Assembly: GCA_963756455.1 (NCBI GenBank)
Contig: CAVWNC010000004.1
Location: forward strand, 3,472,001 to 3,536,000
DNA from: DASQPA01 sp963756455
Lineage (GTDB): Bacteria > Acidobacteriota > Thermoanaerobaculia > Multivoradales > UBA5704
Direction: 5' to 3'
Length of the DNA: 64,000 nucleotides
Made by a program: the position numbers and the translations under genes. Positions within the stretch are counted from its first letter, which is position 1; the number at the start of each line of letters is the position of its first letter. Below, piece by piece: positions 25,038 through 34,316 of the stretch. The notes under the pieces are model-generated. The model had not been told where the DNA came from, did not search any database, and saw nothing but the letters and a program-made list of their open reading frames with translations.

Positions 25038-25715
25038 ATGCGAATTCTTGTCGTCGACGACAATCGGGACCTCGCCGAAACGCTCGCCGCCGGACTGACG
25101 GCAGAGGCCTACGCGGTCGACGTCGCCCACGACGGACCGACGGCCGACGAGCTGGTGGCGGTGAACCCCTATGACCTGGTCGTCCTCGACTGGGCGATCC
25201 CGCCCCCCTCCGGGATCGAGCTCCTCCGCGCCTGGCGCCGGCAGGGGCTGACCCTCCCGGTCCTCATGCTGACCGGCAAGACCGACGTCGCCGACCGGGT
25301 GAGCGGCCTGGACACCGGGGCCGACGACTATCTGACCAAGCCCTTCTCCTTCCCCGAGCTGCTCGCCCGGGTGCGGAGCCTGCTCCGCCGGCGCGACCGG
25401 CCGCTCGAGGCGGAGCTGCGAGCCGGCGATCTCGTCATGGACCGCGCCACCCGCCGGGTGACCGTGGCCGGCGAAGTCCTGGAGCTCACCCGCCAGCAGT
25501 TCGCGCTCCTCGAATACCTGCTCCGCCACAAGGACGAGGTGGTGACCCGCACCGACCTCGCCGACCACGTCTGGGACGGCTCGCTCGACTCCTTCTCGAA
25601 CCTGGTCGACGTCGCCGTCCACCGACTGCGGCAGAAGATCGACGGCGAGCGCGACAAACGCCTGCTCCACACCGTCAAGGGGGCCGGGTACATGCTGCGG
25701 GGCGAACGGACGTGA
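25038..25715 (+). CDS. OmpR/PhoB-family response regulator
   Basis: A 225-residue protein. The N-terminal receiver MRILVVDDNRDLAETLAAGL has the phospho-acceptor Asp51 (VVLDWAIPPPSG), a Thr at MLTGKTD and Lys in DYLTKPFSF. The C-terminal winged helix shows LELTRQQFALLEYLLRHKDE and NLVDVAVHRLRQKID, ending GAGYMLRGERT. The GTG of the kinase overlaps its stop (GTGA), so the pair is translationally coupled. Target genes are not evident. Confidence 0.92.
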   Translation: MRILVVDDNRDLAETLAAGLTAEAYAVDVAHDGPTADELVAVNPYDLVVLDWAIPPPSGIELLRAWRRQGLTLPVLMLTGKTDVADRVSGLDTGADDYLTKPFSFPELLARVRSLLRRRDRPLEAELRAGDLVMDRATRRVTVAGEVLELTRQQFALLEYLLRHKDEVVTRTDLADHVWDGSLDSFSNLVDVAVHRLRQKIDGERDKRLLHTVKGAGYMLRGERT

Positions 25716-27124
25716 GCTTCAACGCCCCGGCCCCGCCACCCGCTCCGCCGCTCGTGGGCCCGCGGCCGGCCGTCCTCACGGTGGCGGGTCTGGGGGTGGC
25801 CGGGCTCCTCTTCGGCCTCGCCTTGAGGCTCGCGGGCGGCGAGCCTCTGACCACCCCCGGCACCGCGGCCCTGGTCGTGCTCTGGATCGTCGTCGTCGTG
25901 CTGACCGCGACCGGGATCGCCGCTCGCGAGCGCCGGACGGCCGCCGCCGAGACGGCCTACCGGGCGAGTCTCGCGGCCTACCTGAAAGCGCAGAAGATGG
26001 AGTCGATCAGCCGCCTCGCGAGCGGCCTCTCCCACGACCTCAACAACTACCTCGGGGTGATCACCGGCCAGGCCGAGATGGTCCAGCGCGACCTCCCCCC
26101 GAACGATCCGATGCTGCGCCGGATGGAGATCGTCCTCGCCACCGCCTGGAAGTCCTCGGACCTGATCCGCCGCGTCCTCGCCTTCGGCCGCCGCCAGGGG
26201 GCGAAGAGCGAGGTGATCGACCTCGCCGGGGTGCTCGGGGAGCTGCCGGAGACGGCGCGCCCGCTGCTCGCCGACGGGGTACGCCTGGACCTCCAGGTGA
26301 CGCCCGGCCTGTGGCGGATCGAGGGCGACCCGACCCAGCTCCGCCAGACCCTCATCCACCTCCTCGCCAACGCCCGCGAGGCCCTGCCGCTCGGCGGCGT
26401 GGTGACGGTCGCCGCCGAGAACCGTCCTGGGGTCGGCGGGGCCGCCAACGAGGGGGGCGACCGGGTGCGTCTCGCCATCTCCGACAGCGGGCACGGTATC
26501 CCCGCGGCCATCCGGGACCTCGTCTTCGATCCCTTCTTCACCACCCAGGAGGAGCTCGGCAAGAGCGGCCTGGGGCTCGCCGCCGTCTACGGCTTCGTCC
26601 GCCAGAGCGGCGGGACGATCGAGGTCAAAAGCCCGCCGGGGCAGGGAGCGCGCTTCGAGATCCTCTTCCCGCGCTCCCAGCGCTCGCCGCTGCCGACCCT
26701 GGGCGACAGCGTGCCGGGGCTCATCTGCGGCAACGGCGAGCGCATCCTCTTAGTCGAGGACAACCGGGACCTGCGGCTCTCCACCCGCGCTCTCCTCGAA
26801 TCGCTGGGCTACCGGGTGACGGCGGCGTCCGACGGCAACGAGGCCCTCGCCTTCCTCGCCGGCAGCGGGGAGGGCATCGACCTCATCGTCACCGACGTCG
26901 TGCTCCCCGGCCCGAGCGGCGTCGCGATCGCCGCCGCGGCGCGCGAGCGGCAGCCGGACCTCCCCGTCGTCTTCCTCTCCGGCCACACCGCGGGCGTCCT
27001 CGAACGCCACGGGCACCCTCCCGGCGAGGATCTCTTCTGCCCGAAACCGTTCTCCGCCGAGGCGCTGGCCGGGAAGGTCCACGCCGCCCTCGCCGCTCGC
27101 GGACGTCCGCGGCTCGCCGTGTAA
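25712..27124 (+). CDS. Hybrid histidine kinase with C-terminal receiver
   Basis: A 470-residue protein. Two membrane helices near the N-terminus (VLTVAGLGVAGLLFGLALRL, ALVVLWIVVVVLTATGIAA) are separated by a very short loop, so it has almost no periplasmic sensor. HisKA carries LSHDLNNYLGVITG with His108. The ATPase domain has HLLANAREAL (N box), ISDSGHGIP and GKSGLGLAAVYGF. A receiver from about residue 345 has Asp395 in IVTDVVLPG and Lys in FCPKPFS. HxDLNN-type kinases are NtrB/DctB-like. It is paired with the upstream OmpR-type regulator. Confidence 0.9.
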   Translation: MSFNAPAPPPAPPLVGPRPAVLTVAGLGVAGLLFGLALRLAGGEPLTTPGTAALVVLWIVVVVLTATGIAARERRTAAAETAYRASLAAYLKAQKMESISRLASGLSHDLNNYLGVITGQAEMVQRDLPPNDPMLRRMEIVLATAWKSSDLIRRVLAFGRRQGAKSEVIDLAGVLGELPETARPLLADGVRLDLQVTPGLWRIEGDPTQLRQTLIHLLANAREALPLGGVVTVAAENRPGVGGAANEGGDRVRLAISDSGHGIPAAIRDLVFDPFFTTQEELGKSGLGLAAVYGFVRQSGGTIEVKSPPGQGARFEILFPRSQRSPLPTLGDSVPGLICGNGERILLVEDNRDLRLSTRALLESLGYRVTAASDGNEALAFLAGSGEGIDLIVTDVVLPGPSGVAIAAAARERQPDLPVVFLSGHTAGVLERHGHPPGEDLFCPKPFSAEALAGKVHAALAARGRPRLAV

Positions 27125-27320
27125 TGGAGCTGTAAGGTTGGATTGCCTACACTACATCCAACGACATCTTGCGCTCTAGGGCGGAGTAAACGTAAGAGGG
27201 TATTTCCCCCCGACCTCTCGCGGATCCCCCCCAAGGAAGCCGCTCTCAGAGCCGAGATGGCGCAGACTCTCCACGGGCGCAAGCCCCTCGTGACCCGGAG
27301 TGCTGGCGAAACTGAAAATC

Positions 27321-27341
27321 GCCCGGCTCCGGGCTTTTTTT
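27321..27341 (+). terminator. Rho-independent terminator
   Basis: GCCCGGCTCCGGGC followed by seven T residues, about 200 bp after the two-component operon. Confidence 0.65.
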
Positions 27342-27447
27342 ATGTCCTGACCTTCTCGTCGGATCAAAATTTTGGAGAGGATGATCCAGGGATTTGGATG
27401 AAGAGGGGGCGACGCGATGACAGGCCATTCGGGCTGTTCCTTTCTTG

Positions 27448-27798
27448 GGCGGGCGGGTCCCTCCCCCCGGGGCGGGAGGCGGTTGGGGCCGGGGGGAGGC
27501 CAGGAGGGGGGCGGCTCGCGGTGCAATGACCTGGCGATCTTCCAAGCTCCTGGCCCCGCCGGAGATAAATCTCCGGGCTATGCGTTGCGCTGGATGAATC
27601 CAGCTTTATGCAGGAGGTAGAGAGGTGCAGGGTAGGAAGCTTCGAAGCTGGCTTCAGCCAGCGTAGCTCGTAGCGCGGAGATTTATCTCCGGGCGGGGCC
27701 ACGCCCAAGAAAGGGTCTACCTCTGCGAGGCGCCCCCCTCCTAACCTCCCCCCTGATCCAACCACCGCCCCCCCAGGGGGGAGGGACCCGCCCGCCCC
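27448..27798. repeat. 350-bp imperfect palindromic element, MITE-like
   Basis: The outer arms 27448-27519 and 27725-27798 are about 80 percent complementary by eye (GGGCGGGCGGGTCCCTCCCC against GGGGAGGGACCCGCCCGCCC). An inner pair, CGGAGATAAATCTCCGGG (27560) and CGGAGATTTATCTCCGGG (27676), is also inverted. There is no believable ORF. The motif AGGAGGGGGGCGCCTCGC of the arm recurs near 42968. The gap 27125-27888 holds this element, the terminator and the lipoprotein promoter. Confidence 0.6.
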
Positions 27799-27888
27799 GC
27801 GGCTCCCTATGCAGATGGCTCATCGCTTGCACGTCCCTTGCGTATTGATGGAAGTCCCCGCGAATCGCCTCGTCCAGAAAGGATCTCC

Positions 27889-28464
27889 ATGCTGAAGCTT
27901 GGGAGCTGTGCGCTGTGCGTCGTGCTCATGGCGGGATGTAGTTCCGTGCGTCCCCAACAGGCCCGGGTGGTGCCGTCGGCGGCCGCGGCTGTGCCCGCAG
28001 CCCCTGCAACGGTGCCAACCGCTCCCGCGCCGGTTGCAGCCGCGCCTGCGCCCGTGGCAACCGCTCCTGCACCGGCGCCAACCGCCCCGGCACCGGTGCC
28101 AATCGCTCCCGCACCGGTGGCAGCCGCTCCCGCACCCGTGCCAACACCCCCGGCGCCCGTCGCACAGGCACCCGCACCCGCGCCAACGCCCCCGGCGCCC
28201 GCACCCGCGGCGCCTGCCCCGACCACCCCGCCCCCGGCCGCCAAGGCGGCCGAGTGCATCAAGATCCAGGCGACCACCGAGCCCGCCGGTATCAAGGAGG
28301 AGGGCCGCTGGTTGCACGATCACTATCCCCGCTGGACGAAGGCGTCGCAATCGCTCGTCCCCGCCGCGGGCAACCAGCATTTCGACCACGTCGACATCGT
28401 CTCCCCCGCGGGCGAGAAGCTGACGATCTGCTTCGACATCACGAATTTCTTCGGCAAGTTCTGA
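27889..28464 (+). CDS. Small lipoprotein with a 21-bp/heptapeptide Pro-Ala repeat
   Basis: A 191-residue protein. The signal MLKLGSCALCVVLMAGC ends in a lipobox with Cys17. Residues about 28-118 are thirteen heptads of the type VPTAPAP, VAAAPAP and APTPPAP, encoded by consecutive 21-bp units from 27970 to 28242. This linker should be extended and span the periplasm or cell wall. A C-terminal domain of about 70 residues (ECIKIQATTEPAGIKEEGRW to CFDITNFFGKF) is unrecognised. The ATG at 27889 follows AAAGGA. The repeat makes length variation between strains likely. Confidence 0.75.
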   Translation: MLKLGSCALCVVLMAGCSSVRPQQARVVPSAAAAVPAAPATVPTAPAPVAAAPAPVATAPAPAPTAPAPVPIAPAPVAAAPAPVPTPPAPVAQAPAPAPTPPAPAPAAPAPTTPPPAAKAAECIKIQATTEPAGIKEEGRWLHDHYPRWTKASQSLVPAAGNQHFDHVDIVSPAGEKLTICFDITNFFGKF

Positions 28465-28533
28465 TCTCGCATCGGCCGGCATCCGGGCCCGCGGGGCACG
28501 GGATAGGCTAAGCTCTCTCCCCAGGAGAGAGCC

Positions 28534-29001
28534 ATGAGCGAAGTCAAACCCATACCCGTTGGCTACGAGGGGATCACCCCGTACCTCTGCGTCCGCGACG
28601 CGGCGCGCGCCATCGAATTCTACAAAGAGGCCCTCGGCGCCATCGAGGTGGTGCGCCTGGCGGGCCCCAGCGGCAAGATCGGCCATGCCGACCTCCAGAT
28701 CGGCCGCGCCCACGTCATGCTCTCCGACGAGTTCCCGGAGATGGGCGTGCGCAGCCCGCAGACCCTCGGCGGCTCCCCGGTCTCCCTGGAGCTCTATACG
28801 GAGGACGCCGACGCCCTCTTCGCGCGGGCCGTGGCGGCGGGGGCCAAGGTGGTGCGGCCGGTGGCGGATCAGTTCTACGGCGATCGCGGCGGCAAGCTCG
28901 AAGATCCCTTCGGGCACGTCTGGTGGATCGCGACGCACAAGACCGACGTCTCTCCCGAGGAAATGCAGCGCCGCGCCGCGGCGCTCTTCGGCGGCGCATG
29001 A
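28534..29001 (+). CDS. VOC-family (glyoxalase/PhnB-like) protein
   Basis: A 155-residue protein with PYLCVRDAARAIEFYKEALG at the N-terminus and DPFGHVWWIATHKTDVSPEE at the end, as in PhnB-like members of the vicinal oxygen chelate fold. Two beta-alpha-beta-beta-beta modules fit the length. Metal ligands cannot be assigned with certainty. The stop overlaps the mgtE start (ATGA). Confidence 0.85.
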   Translation: MSEVKPIPVGYEGITPYLCVRDAARAIEFYKEALGAIEVVRLAGPSGKIGHADLQIGRAHVMLSDEFPEMGVRSPQTLGGSPVSLELYTEDADALFARAVAAGAKVVRPVADQFYGDRGGKLEDPFGHVWWIATHKTDVSPEEMQRRAAALFGGA

Positions 29002-30386
29002 CGAACGCGGCCGCCGTCTCTCCCGATCTTCGCACCCTGGCCGACGGCGACCCGCAGGCGCTCGCCCGGGCCCTCGCCGGGATGCGCGCCGCCGACCTCG
29101 CCGAGAACCTCGAACGCCTGACCCCGGAGGCCGCCGCCCGGGTCCTCGCCGCCCTGCCGTTCGACCTCGCCGTCCAGCTCTTCGACGAGCCCGAGTTCAC
29201 CCACCGGCGCCACGCCTTCGGCTGCCTGCCGGTCGAGGAGGCCGTGCCGCTCCTGGAGGCGATGTCGGCCGACCAGCAGGCGGATCTCTTCCGCGAGCTG
29301 CCGGAAGCCGACCGCACCCGGCTCCTCGCCGCCGTGAAGCCGTCGACCCGCGACACCCTGAAGGGCCTCCTCGCCTATCCGCCGACGACCGCCGGCGGCA
29401 TCATGACGACCGAGTTCCTGAGCATCGGCGCCGACTGGACGGTCGAGCGGGCTCTCGCGCAGATCCGCCAGGTGGCGAGCGAGAAGGAGACCGTCTACGC
29501 GATCTACGTCGTCGATCCCGGGGACGGTCACCTGGTCCACGTCGTCTCGCTCCGCGACCTCCTCCTGGCCGACCCGCAGGCGGTGGTCCTCTCGATCGGC
29601 AAGCGCCGCGCTCCCCTCGCCGTCCGCCCGCTCGACAGCCGCCGCGACGTCTCGCTCCTGATCTCCAAGTACAACCTCCTGGCCGCTCCGGTCGTCGACG
29701 AGGCCGGGCGGATCCTGGGCATCGTCACGGTCGACGACGTCATCGACGCCATGGTCGCAGAGCAGACCGAGAGCGCCCAGCGCTTCGGCGGCGTCGAGGC
29801 GCTCGACAAGCCCTACACCCAGATCGGCTTCGGCACCATGATCCGGAAGCGCGCCGGCTGGCTCTGCGCCCTCTTCCTGTCAGAGATGCTGACCGCGACC
29901 GCCATGCAGCACTTCGAGGGCGAGCTCAGCAAGGCGATCGTCCTCACCCTCTTCATCCCCCTCATCATGAGCTCGGGCGGCAACTCGGGCTCGCAGGCGA
30001 CGTCCCTCATCGTCCGCGCCCTGGCCCTCCGCGAGATTACGCTCAGGAACTGGTGGAAGATCGCCCTCCGCGAGCTGCCGACCGGGATCACCCTCGGCGC
30101 CATCCTCGGCTTGATCGGGATGGTGCGCATCTTCCTCTGGCAGCACTTCCACTTCTACGACTACGGCGTGCACTGGCCGCGGGTGGCGCTCACCGTGGGG
30201 GCGGCGCTCATCGGCGTCGTCAGCTTCGGCTCGCTCGCCGGCTCGATGCTCCCCTTCCTCCTGAGGCGCTTAGGGTTCGACCCGGCCGTCGCCTCGGCCC
30301 CCTTCGTCGCCACCTTGGTCGACGTCACCGGGCTCGTCATCTACTTCAGCGTCGCCTTCGTCATCCTCCATGGCACGCTCCTCTAA
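28998..30386 (+). CDS. mgtE: MgtE-type magnesium transporter
   Basis: A 462-residue protein in canonical order. An N-terminal helical MgtE_N superhelix (RTLADGDPQALARALAGM) comes first. A CBS pair follows (PPTTAGGIMTTEFLSIGADW, APVVDEAGRILGIVTVDDVI). The C-terminal MgtE pore has five membrane helices, with the conserved MSSGGNSGSQATSLIVRALA loop. It imports Mg2+ through the inner membrane, with the cytoplasmic domains acting as a Mg2+ gate in known homologues. The ATG at 28998 overlaps the VOC gene stop; the last 117 bp overlap the convergent acyltransferase frame. Confidence 0.92.
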   Translation: MTNAAAVSPDLRTLADGDPQALARALAGMRAADLAENLERLTPEAAARVLAALPFDLAVQLFDEPEFTHRRHAFGCLPVEEAVPLLEAMSADQQADLFRELPEADRTRLLAAVKPSTRDTLKGLLAYPPTTAGGIMTTEFLSIGADWTVERALAQIRQVASEKETVYAIYVVDPGDGHLVHVVSLRDLLLADPQAVVLSIGKRRAPLAVRPLDSRRDVSLLISKYNLLAAPVVDEAGRILGIVTVDDVIDAMVAEQTESAQRFGGVEALDKPYTQIGFGTMIRKRAGWLCALFLSEMLTATAMQHFEGELSKAIVLTLFIPLIMSSGGNSGSQATSLIVRALALREITLRNWWKIALRELPTGITLGAILGLIGMVRIFLWQHFHFYDYGVHWPRVALTVGAALIGVVSFGSLAGSMLPFLLRRLGFDPAVASAPFVATLVDVTGLVIYFSVAFVILHGTLL

Positions 30387-31184
30387 AGGCGGGATCGGCT
30401 CGAAACGAGCCAGCACCGCCGCCCGCAGGCGCCGGGCGAGGAGCTTGCGGTCGTCGTCCCGGATGGGCTCGGGGTCGAAGTGGACGGTGGCGAGGACGGA
30501 GCGGAGCCCGAGGAGCCCCAGGGCATGGCGGGCGAAGGGGACGCTCCCCCAGAAGCAGACCGCGTCGTGCGCGGGAGGCTCGCCCGGCGGGGTGCTGTAG
30601 CCGAGCGTCGCGTGGTGGACGGGGCGGCCGAGCCGGACCGGCAGCTCCAGGAGGGACGGTTTGAAGGGTGCGACGGTATCTCCCCGGGAGCTCGTCCCCT
30701 CGGGGAAGAAGACGACCCCCAGGCCGCGGCCGAGCGCCGCTTCGATCTCCCCCATCACCCGCGGGATCTCCCGCCGCTGCCCGCGATCGATGTAGATCGT
30801 GCCGAGCGTCGTGCAGATCGGCCCGAGGAGCGGCCAGCCGCGGACCTCCGCCTTGGAGACGAAGACCGTGGGGAGCCGGCTCGCGAGGACCAGGACGTCC
30901 AGATAGCTCAGGTGGTTGGCGACGAGCAGGAAGGGCGGCCGGGGAGGGAGGCCCGAGGTCTCGACCCGCACCCTAAGGAGCGCGAGGAGAAGGCTCGCCC
31001 AGCCCCGGAAGTAGCCGGCGGTGAACCGCGCCCGGGCGCGCGGGGCGGCGGCCAGGAGAAGCCGGCCGAGGAGCACAGGGGGAAATCCGCCGAGGACGAA
31101 GAGAAGGATCCAGGGAGCGCGGAGCGCCACCCGCAGGCGGGCGCGGGCACTCAACGGCGGCGGCGGCGGATCGGGAGGGCTCAC
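30270..31184 (-). CDS. 1-acyl-sn-glycerol-3-phosphate acyltransferase-like protein (PlsC family)
   Basis: About 304 residues from a GTG at 31184. A membrane helix (APWILLFVLGGFPPVLLGRL) is followed by the acyltransferase motifs NHLSYLD (HX4D), a GTIYIDRG block and FPEGTSSRGDTVAPFK, then PVHHATLGYS. It should transfer an acyl chain onto lysophosphatidate or a related acceptor at the inner membrane. The C-terminal 38 residues are acidic and antisense to the end of mgtE, an unusual convergent overlap; the true stop could be closer if a frame error exists. Confidence 0.82.
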   Translation of the reverse strand: MSPPDPPPPPLSARARLRVALRAPWILLFVLGGFPPVLLGRLLLAAAPRARARFTAGYFRGWASLLLALLRVRVETSGLPPRPPFLLVANHLSYLDVLVLASRLPTVFVSKAEVRGWPLLGPICTTLGTIYIDRGQRREIPRVMGEIEAALGRGLGVVFFPEGTSSRGDTVAPFKPSLLELPVRLGRPVHHATLGYSTPPGEPPAHDAVCFWGSVPFARHALGLLGLRSVLATVHFDPEPIRDDDRKLLARRLRAAVLARFEPIPPLEERAMEDDEGDAEVDDEPGDVDQGGDEGGRGDGRVEP

Positions 31185-31295
31185 GGTGCCAGTATAAGGA
31201 TGCCGGGGGCGAGGCTGGCAACCTCCGCGGCGTTCTCTTAGACTCCCTGCGCGAGGATCCGATCGACCTGCCGGTGCATGAAGGAAGGAGCGAGG

Positions 31296-34200
31296 ATGGC
31301 GGAACGAGGATGGCAGGAGCTGCTGGCCGGCGATCCCTGGGCCGGCGCGCCCGGGGGCTACCCGATCGAGGCCTACTCGGAGTTCATGCCGCCGCCGCGC
31401 CTCGGCCGGAAGCCCTGTGGCGGCGTCGATCCGGTGCTGTTCGCGGCCGGCGACCCGTGGGGCTGGCACGTCACCGAGTACGAGCAGGCGTTGGAGCTCG
31501 ATCCCGGCCTCCCGCATCTGGCCAATGAGCTCCTCCATGGCCTCGCGCGGCTGGGCCGCGGCGAGTCCGGGCACGGCATCGCGAGAAAGAAGCTGGAGGA
31601 CAACCCCTACTGGCCCGCCGAGCTCCGCGCCGGAGCGCCTGCGACCGAGCGCTACGTGCTCCTCGCGCCGCTCGCCCTGGCGCGGACCCAGGACGACAAG
31701 GGACGGGTCCGGTGGACGGTCTTCGGCGGCAGCGAGCAGGGACCGTCCCGCGGCTTCTGGCGCAGCTTCTGGAGCGCTCCCGGGGTCGAACGGCCGGCGG
31801 CGGAGGCTTTCGGGTTCCTCGCGCGGCTGCTCCTCACGGCCTACGGGGAGAAGGCCCTGGCGCCCACCCCGACGGCGGAGAAGGGGGCGGCCGGGCAGCC
31901 GAGCGACACCCTTCGGCGCGCCGGCTTCCGCATCCAGTCGAAGTCCGACTCTGACTCTCCAGCGCCGTGGCCTGACGACCCGCTGCCGTCGTGGACGGCG
32001 CCGCTCCTCTGGCGCGAGGGAGAGCCGTTGGAGGGAATCCGCTATCTCCTCACCTTCCGGCCGTTCGCCGGGATGTCCGCGGCGCTCCGGCGGGCCTACC
32101 GGGAGGGCGAGGTGCATCTGCTCCCCTTCCCCGGCAGCCTGCTCTTCTGGGGGGCGGCCGACTACGCGGGGTTGGCGACCGAGCTGCCGCTCGCCCAGCA
32201 GATTCCCCTCCTCCACGCTTTCGAACGCTGTGAGGCGCCGCACCGGCTGCGGGTGCCGCAGTCGGGCTGGCTGCACGAGCCGCGTCCGGACATCCCCGCG
32301 GGGCAAGCCGGCAGGGAGGAGCTGCCGGGGGCCCATGGCCCCTTCCGCAACACCTTCCGCCGCACCCACCGCTGGGCCCGGGTCGAGCGCTTCGCGGACG
32401 AGCTCGCGGTTTCCGGGCACGAGGACCGGGTGGCGCACGTCCTCTTCAGCACGGCGGCCGACGATCTCGGCCTCTACGGCAAGCCGATGGCGCGCAACGC
32501 CCAGCTCTGGACGCGCGACCATCACCGGCTGCTCGACGGACCGCGGGCGGGACGGCAGGAGCTCGCCGAGGCGGCGGGGCGCCTCCGGGCCGGCGGCCTC
32601 TTCGGCTACCGCTTCCTCTATCCCGCCATGCGGGTCGGGCGGCACGAGGTGTACTGGCATCGGCCGCTCGTCGCCTGCATCCCGGAAGGGGGAACGCCCC
32701 AGACGATCACCAATCCCCCGGGTGCCCCCCATGCCGGCGGTGCCCCGCTCGGTTACTTGACCGCCTATGCCGATCCGGCGACCGACCTGACGCGGCCGGT
32801 CGAGCTCTGGCCGCGCCTCCTCGCCCGCCCGCCGCACCAGGAGGCCGTCGAGCTGCTGCGGGCCCCGACCGGCGAGGGCCATCCGCGGACCGTCGTCAAC
32901 GCCCGCAAGCTGCTCGACGCCTGGGAGCTCCTGGGCCGGCAGCCGTTACCGGCGGATTTCGCTCGCGCGCTCCTCACCCTGCCGGGCAAGGAACCGCTCG
33001 CCGATTGGCTGGACGCCCTGCCGCCCCAGGCCGCCGCGGAGCTGCGGTCGCGGATCGCCCTCGGCGGGGCGAAGGCGGCCGGAACGGCGAAGGCGAAGCC
33101 GGAAGAGCCTCTGACCTTCCACCGCACCTCGCGGCGCTCCTTCGAGATCGCCTACTGGCAGGAGATCGCCCGGCTCTCGACGGGCAGGTTCCGCAACAAG
33201 GACAACGCCGATTGCGTCTCCGATCCGGCCACCCAGGCGCGCCTCTCCCATGCCTCGCGCGACCTCGAACGGCTGGGCGAGTACCTGCTCGCCTACTACC
33301 GGCGGCAGGTGGCGCGCTTCGGCATCGATCCGCGGACCGCGGTCGGCGACCTGCCTTTCCGCTGGCGGACCGATTTCCCTTTCGGCTGGTCGGGCGGCTG
33401 GCTGGGCAACGAGGAGGGGCGGCTGGAAGAGCGGGACCTCCTGGTGCGCATCCCCGGCCGCGACCGCAGCCGGGCGGTGATCCTCGCCGACCACTACGAC
33501 ACCGCCTACATGGAGGACGAGTACGGCTACGGGCATGGCGGCCACGGTCCGCGCCTGGCGGCGGCGGGCGCCGACGACAACCACTCGGCGACGGTGACGC
33601 TGATGCTCGCGGCGCCGGTCCTCTCTGAGCTCAGCCGGGCGGGGCGCCTCGACTGCGACGTCTGGCTGGTGCACCTGACCGGCGAGGAGTTCCCCTCCGA
33701 CTGCCTGGGCGCGCGCCACCTGACCGAGCGCCTGGTCGAGAGGGATCTGCGCCAACGTCTGGGCGACCGGCGCTTCCACGACCTCTCCGCGACGCGCGTC
33801 CAGGGCGTCTACGTCCTCGACATGGTGGCCCACAACAACGACCGCCGCCGGAACGTCTTCCAGATCTGCCCGGGCTTCGGCGCCGAGTCGATGTGGCTCG
33901 CCTACCAGGCGCACGTCGCGAACCGGCTGTGGAACGACCGAGCGCCGGCGTGGAATCGCCGCTCCGGCCGGACGCGGCCGGGAAAGCGCCTGCCCGACCC
34001 GGAAGGAAAGACCATGCCGCCGCTCGCCCTCCACCCGGAGCTTCTGGGCGAGGTTCGTCCGGTGCAGGACCCGCACAGCACCCTCTACAACACGGACGGC
34101 CAGATCTTCTCCGACGCCGGCGTGCCGGTCGTCCTCTTCATGGAAAACTACGACATCAACCGCCACGGCTACCACGACAGTCACGACACGATGGAGAACA

Positions 34201-34316
34201 TCGATCTCGACTACGGGGCGGCGGTGGCGGCGATCGCCATCGAAGCCGTGGCCCGGGCGGCGACCGAGCCAACGCCTGGAACGCCGGCCAAGCCGGCAAG
34301 GGAGAAGAAAGCGTGA
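31296..34316 (+). CDS. Large M28-family metallopeptidase-domain protein
   Basis: A 1006-residue protein starting MAERGWQELLAGDPWAGAPG after GGAAGGAG; an ATG at 31278 lacks a ribosome binding site. The first roughly 600 residues are unrecognised and without a signal peptide. The C-terminal M28 aminopeptidase domain shows the di-zinc pattern: ILADHYDTAYMEDE (His, bridging context), GADDNHSATVTL (Asp), LTGEEFPSDCLGARH (Glu base and ligand), VLDMVAHNN (Asp) and NRHGYHDSHDTMENID (His). Such enzymes cleave N-terminal residues. An acetyltransferase gene overlaps its stop (GTGA). Confidence 0.8.
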   Translation: MAERGWQELLAGDPWAGAPGGYPIEAYSEFMPPPRLGRKPCGGVDPVLFAAGDPWGWHVTEYEQALELDPGLPHLANELLHGLARLGRGESGHGIARKKLEDNPYWPAELRAGAPATERYVLLAPLALARTQDDKGRVRWTVFGGSEQGPSRGFWRSFWSAPGVERPAAEAFGFLARLLLTAYGEKALAPTPTAEKGAAGQPSDTLRRAGFRIQSKSDSDSPAPWPDDPLPSWTAPLLWREGEPLEGIRYLLTFRPFAGMSAALRRAYREGEVHLLPFPGSLLFWGAADYAGLATELPLAQQIPLLHAFERCEAPHRLRVPQSGWLHEPRPDIPAGQAGREELPGAHGPFRNTFRRTHRWARVERFADELAVSGHEDRVAHVLFSTAADDLGLYGKPMARNAQLWTRDHHRLLDGPRAGRQELAEAAGRLRAGGLFGYRFLYPAMRVGRHEVYWHRPLVACIPEGGTPQTITNPPGAPHAGGAPLGYLTAYADPATDLTRPVELWPRLLARPPHQEAVELLRAPTGEGHPRTVVNARKLLDAWELLGRQPLPADFARALLTLPGKEPLADWLDALPPQAAAELRSRIALGGAKAAGTAKAKPEEPLTFHRTSRRSFEIAYWQEIARLSTGRFRNKDNADCVSDPATQARLSHASRDLERLGEYLLAYYRRQVARFGIDPRTAVGDLPFRWRTDFPFGWSGGWLGNEEGRLEERDLLVRIPGRDRSRAVILADHYDTAYMEDEYGYGHGGHGPRLAAAGADDNHSATVTLMLAAPVLSELSRAGRLDCDVWLVHLTGEEFPSDCLGARHLTERLVERDLRQRLGDRRFHDLSATRVQGVYVLDMVAHNNDRRRNVFQICPGFGAESMWLAYQAHVANRLWNDRAPAWNRRSGRTRPGKRLPDPEGKTMPPLALHPELLGEVRPVQDPHSTLYNTDGQIFSDAGVPVVLFMENYDINRHGYHDSHDTMENIDLDYGAAVAAIAIEAVARAATEPTPGTPAKPAREKKA

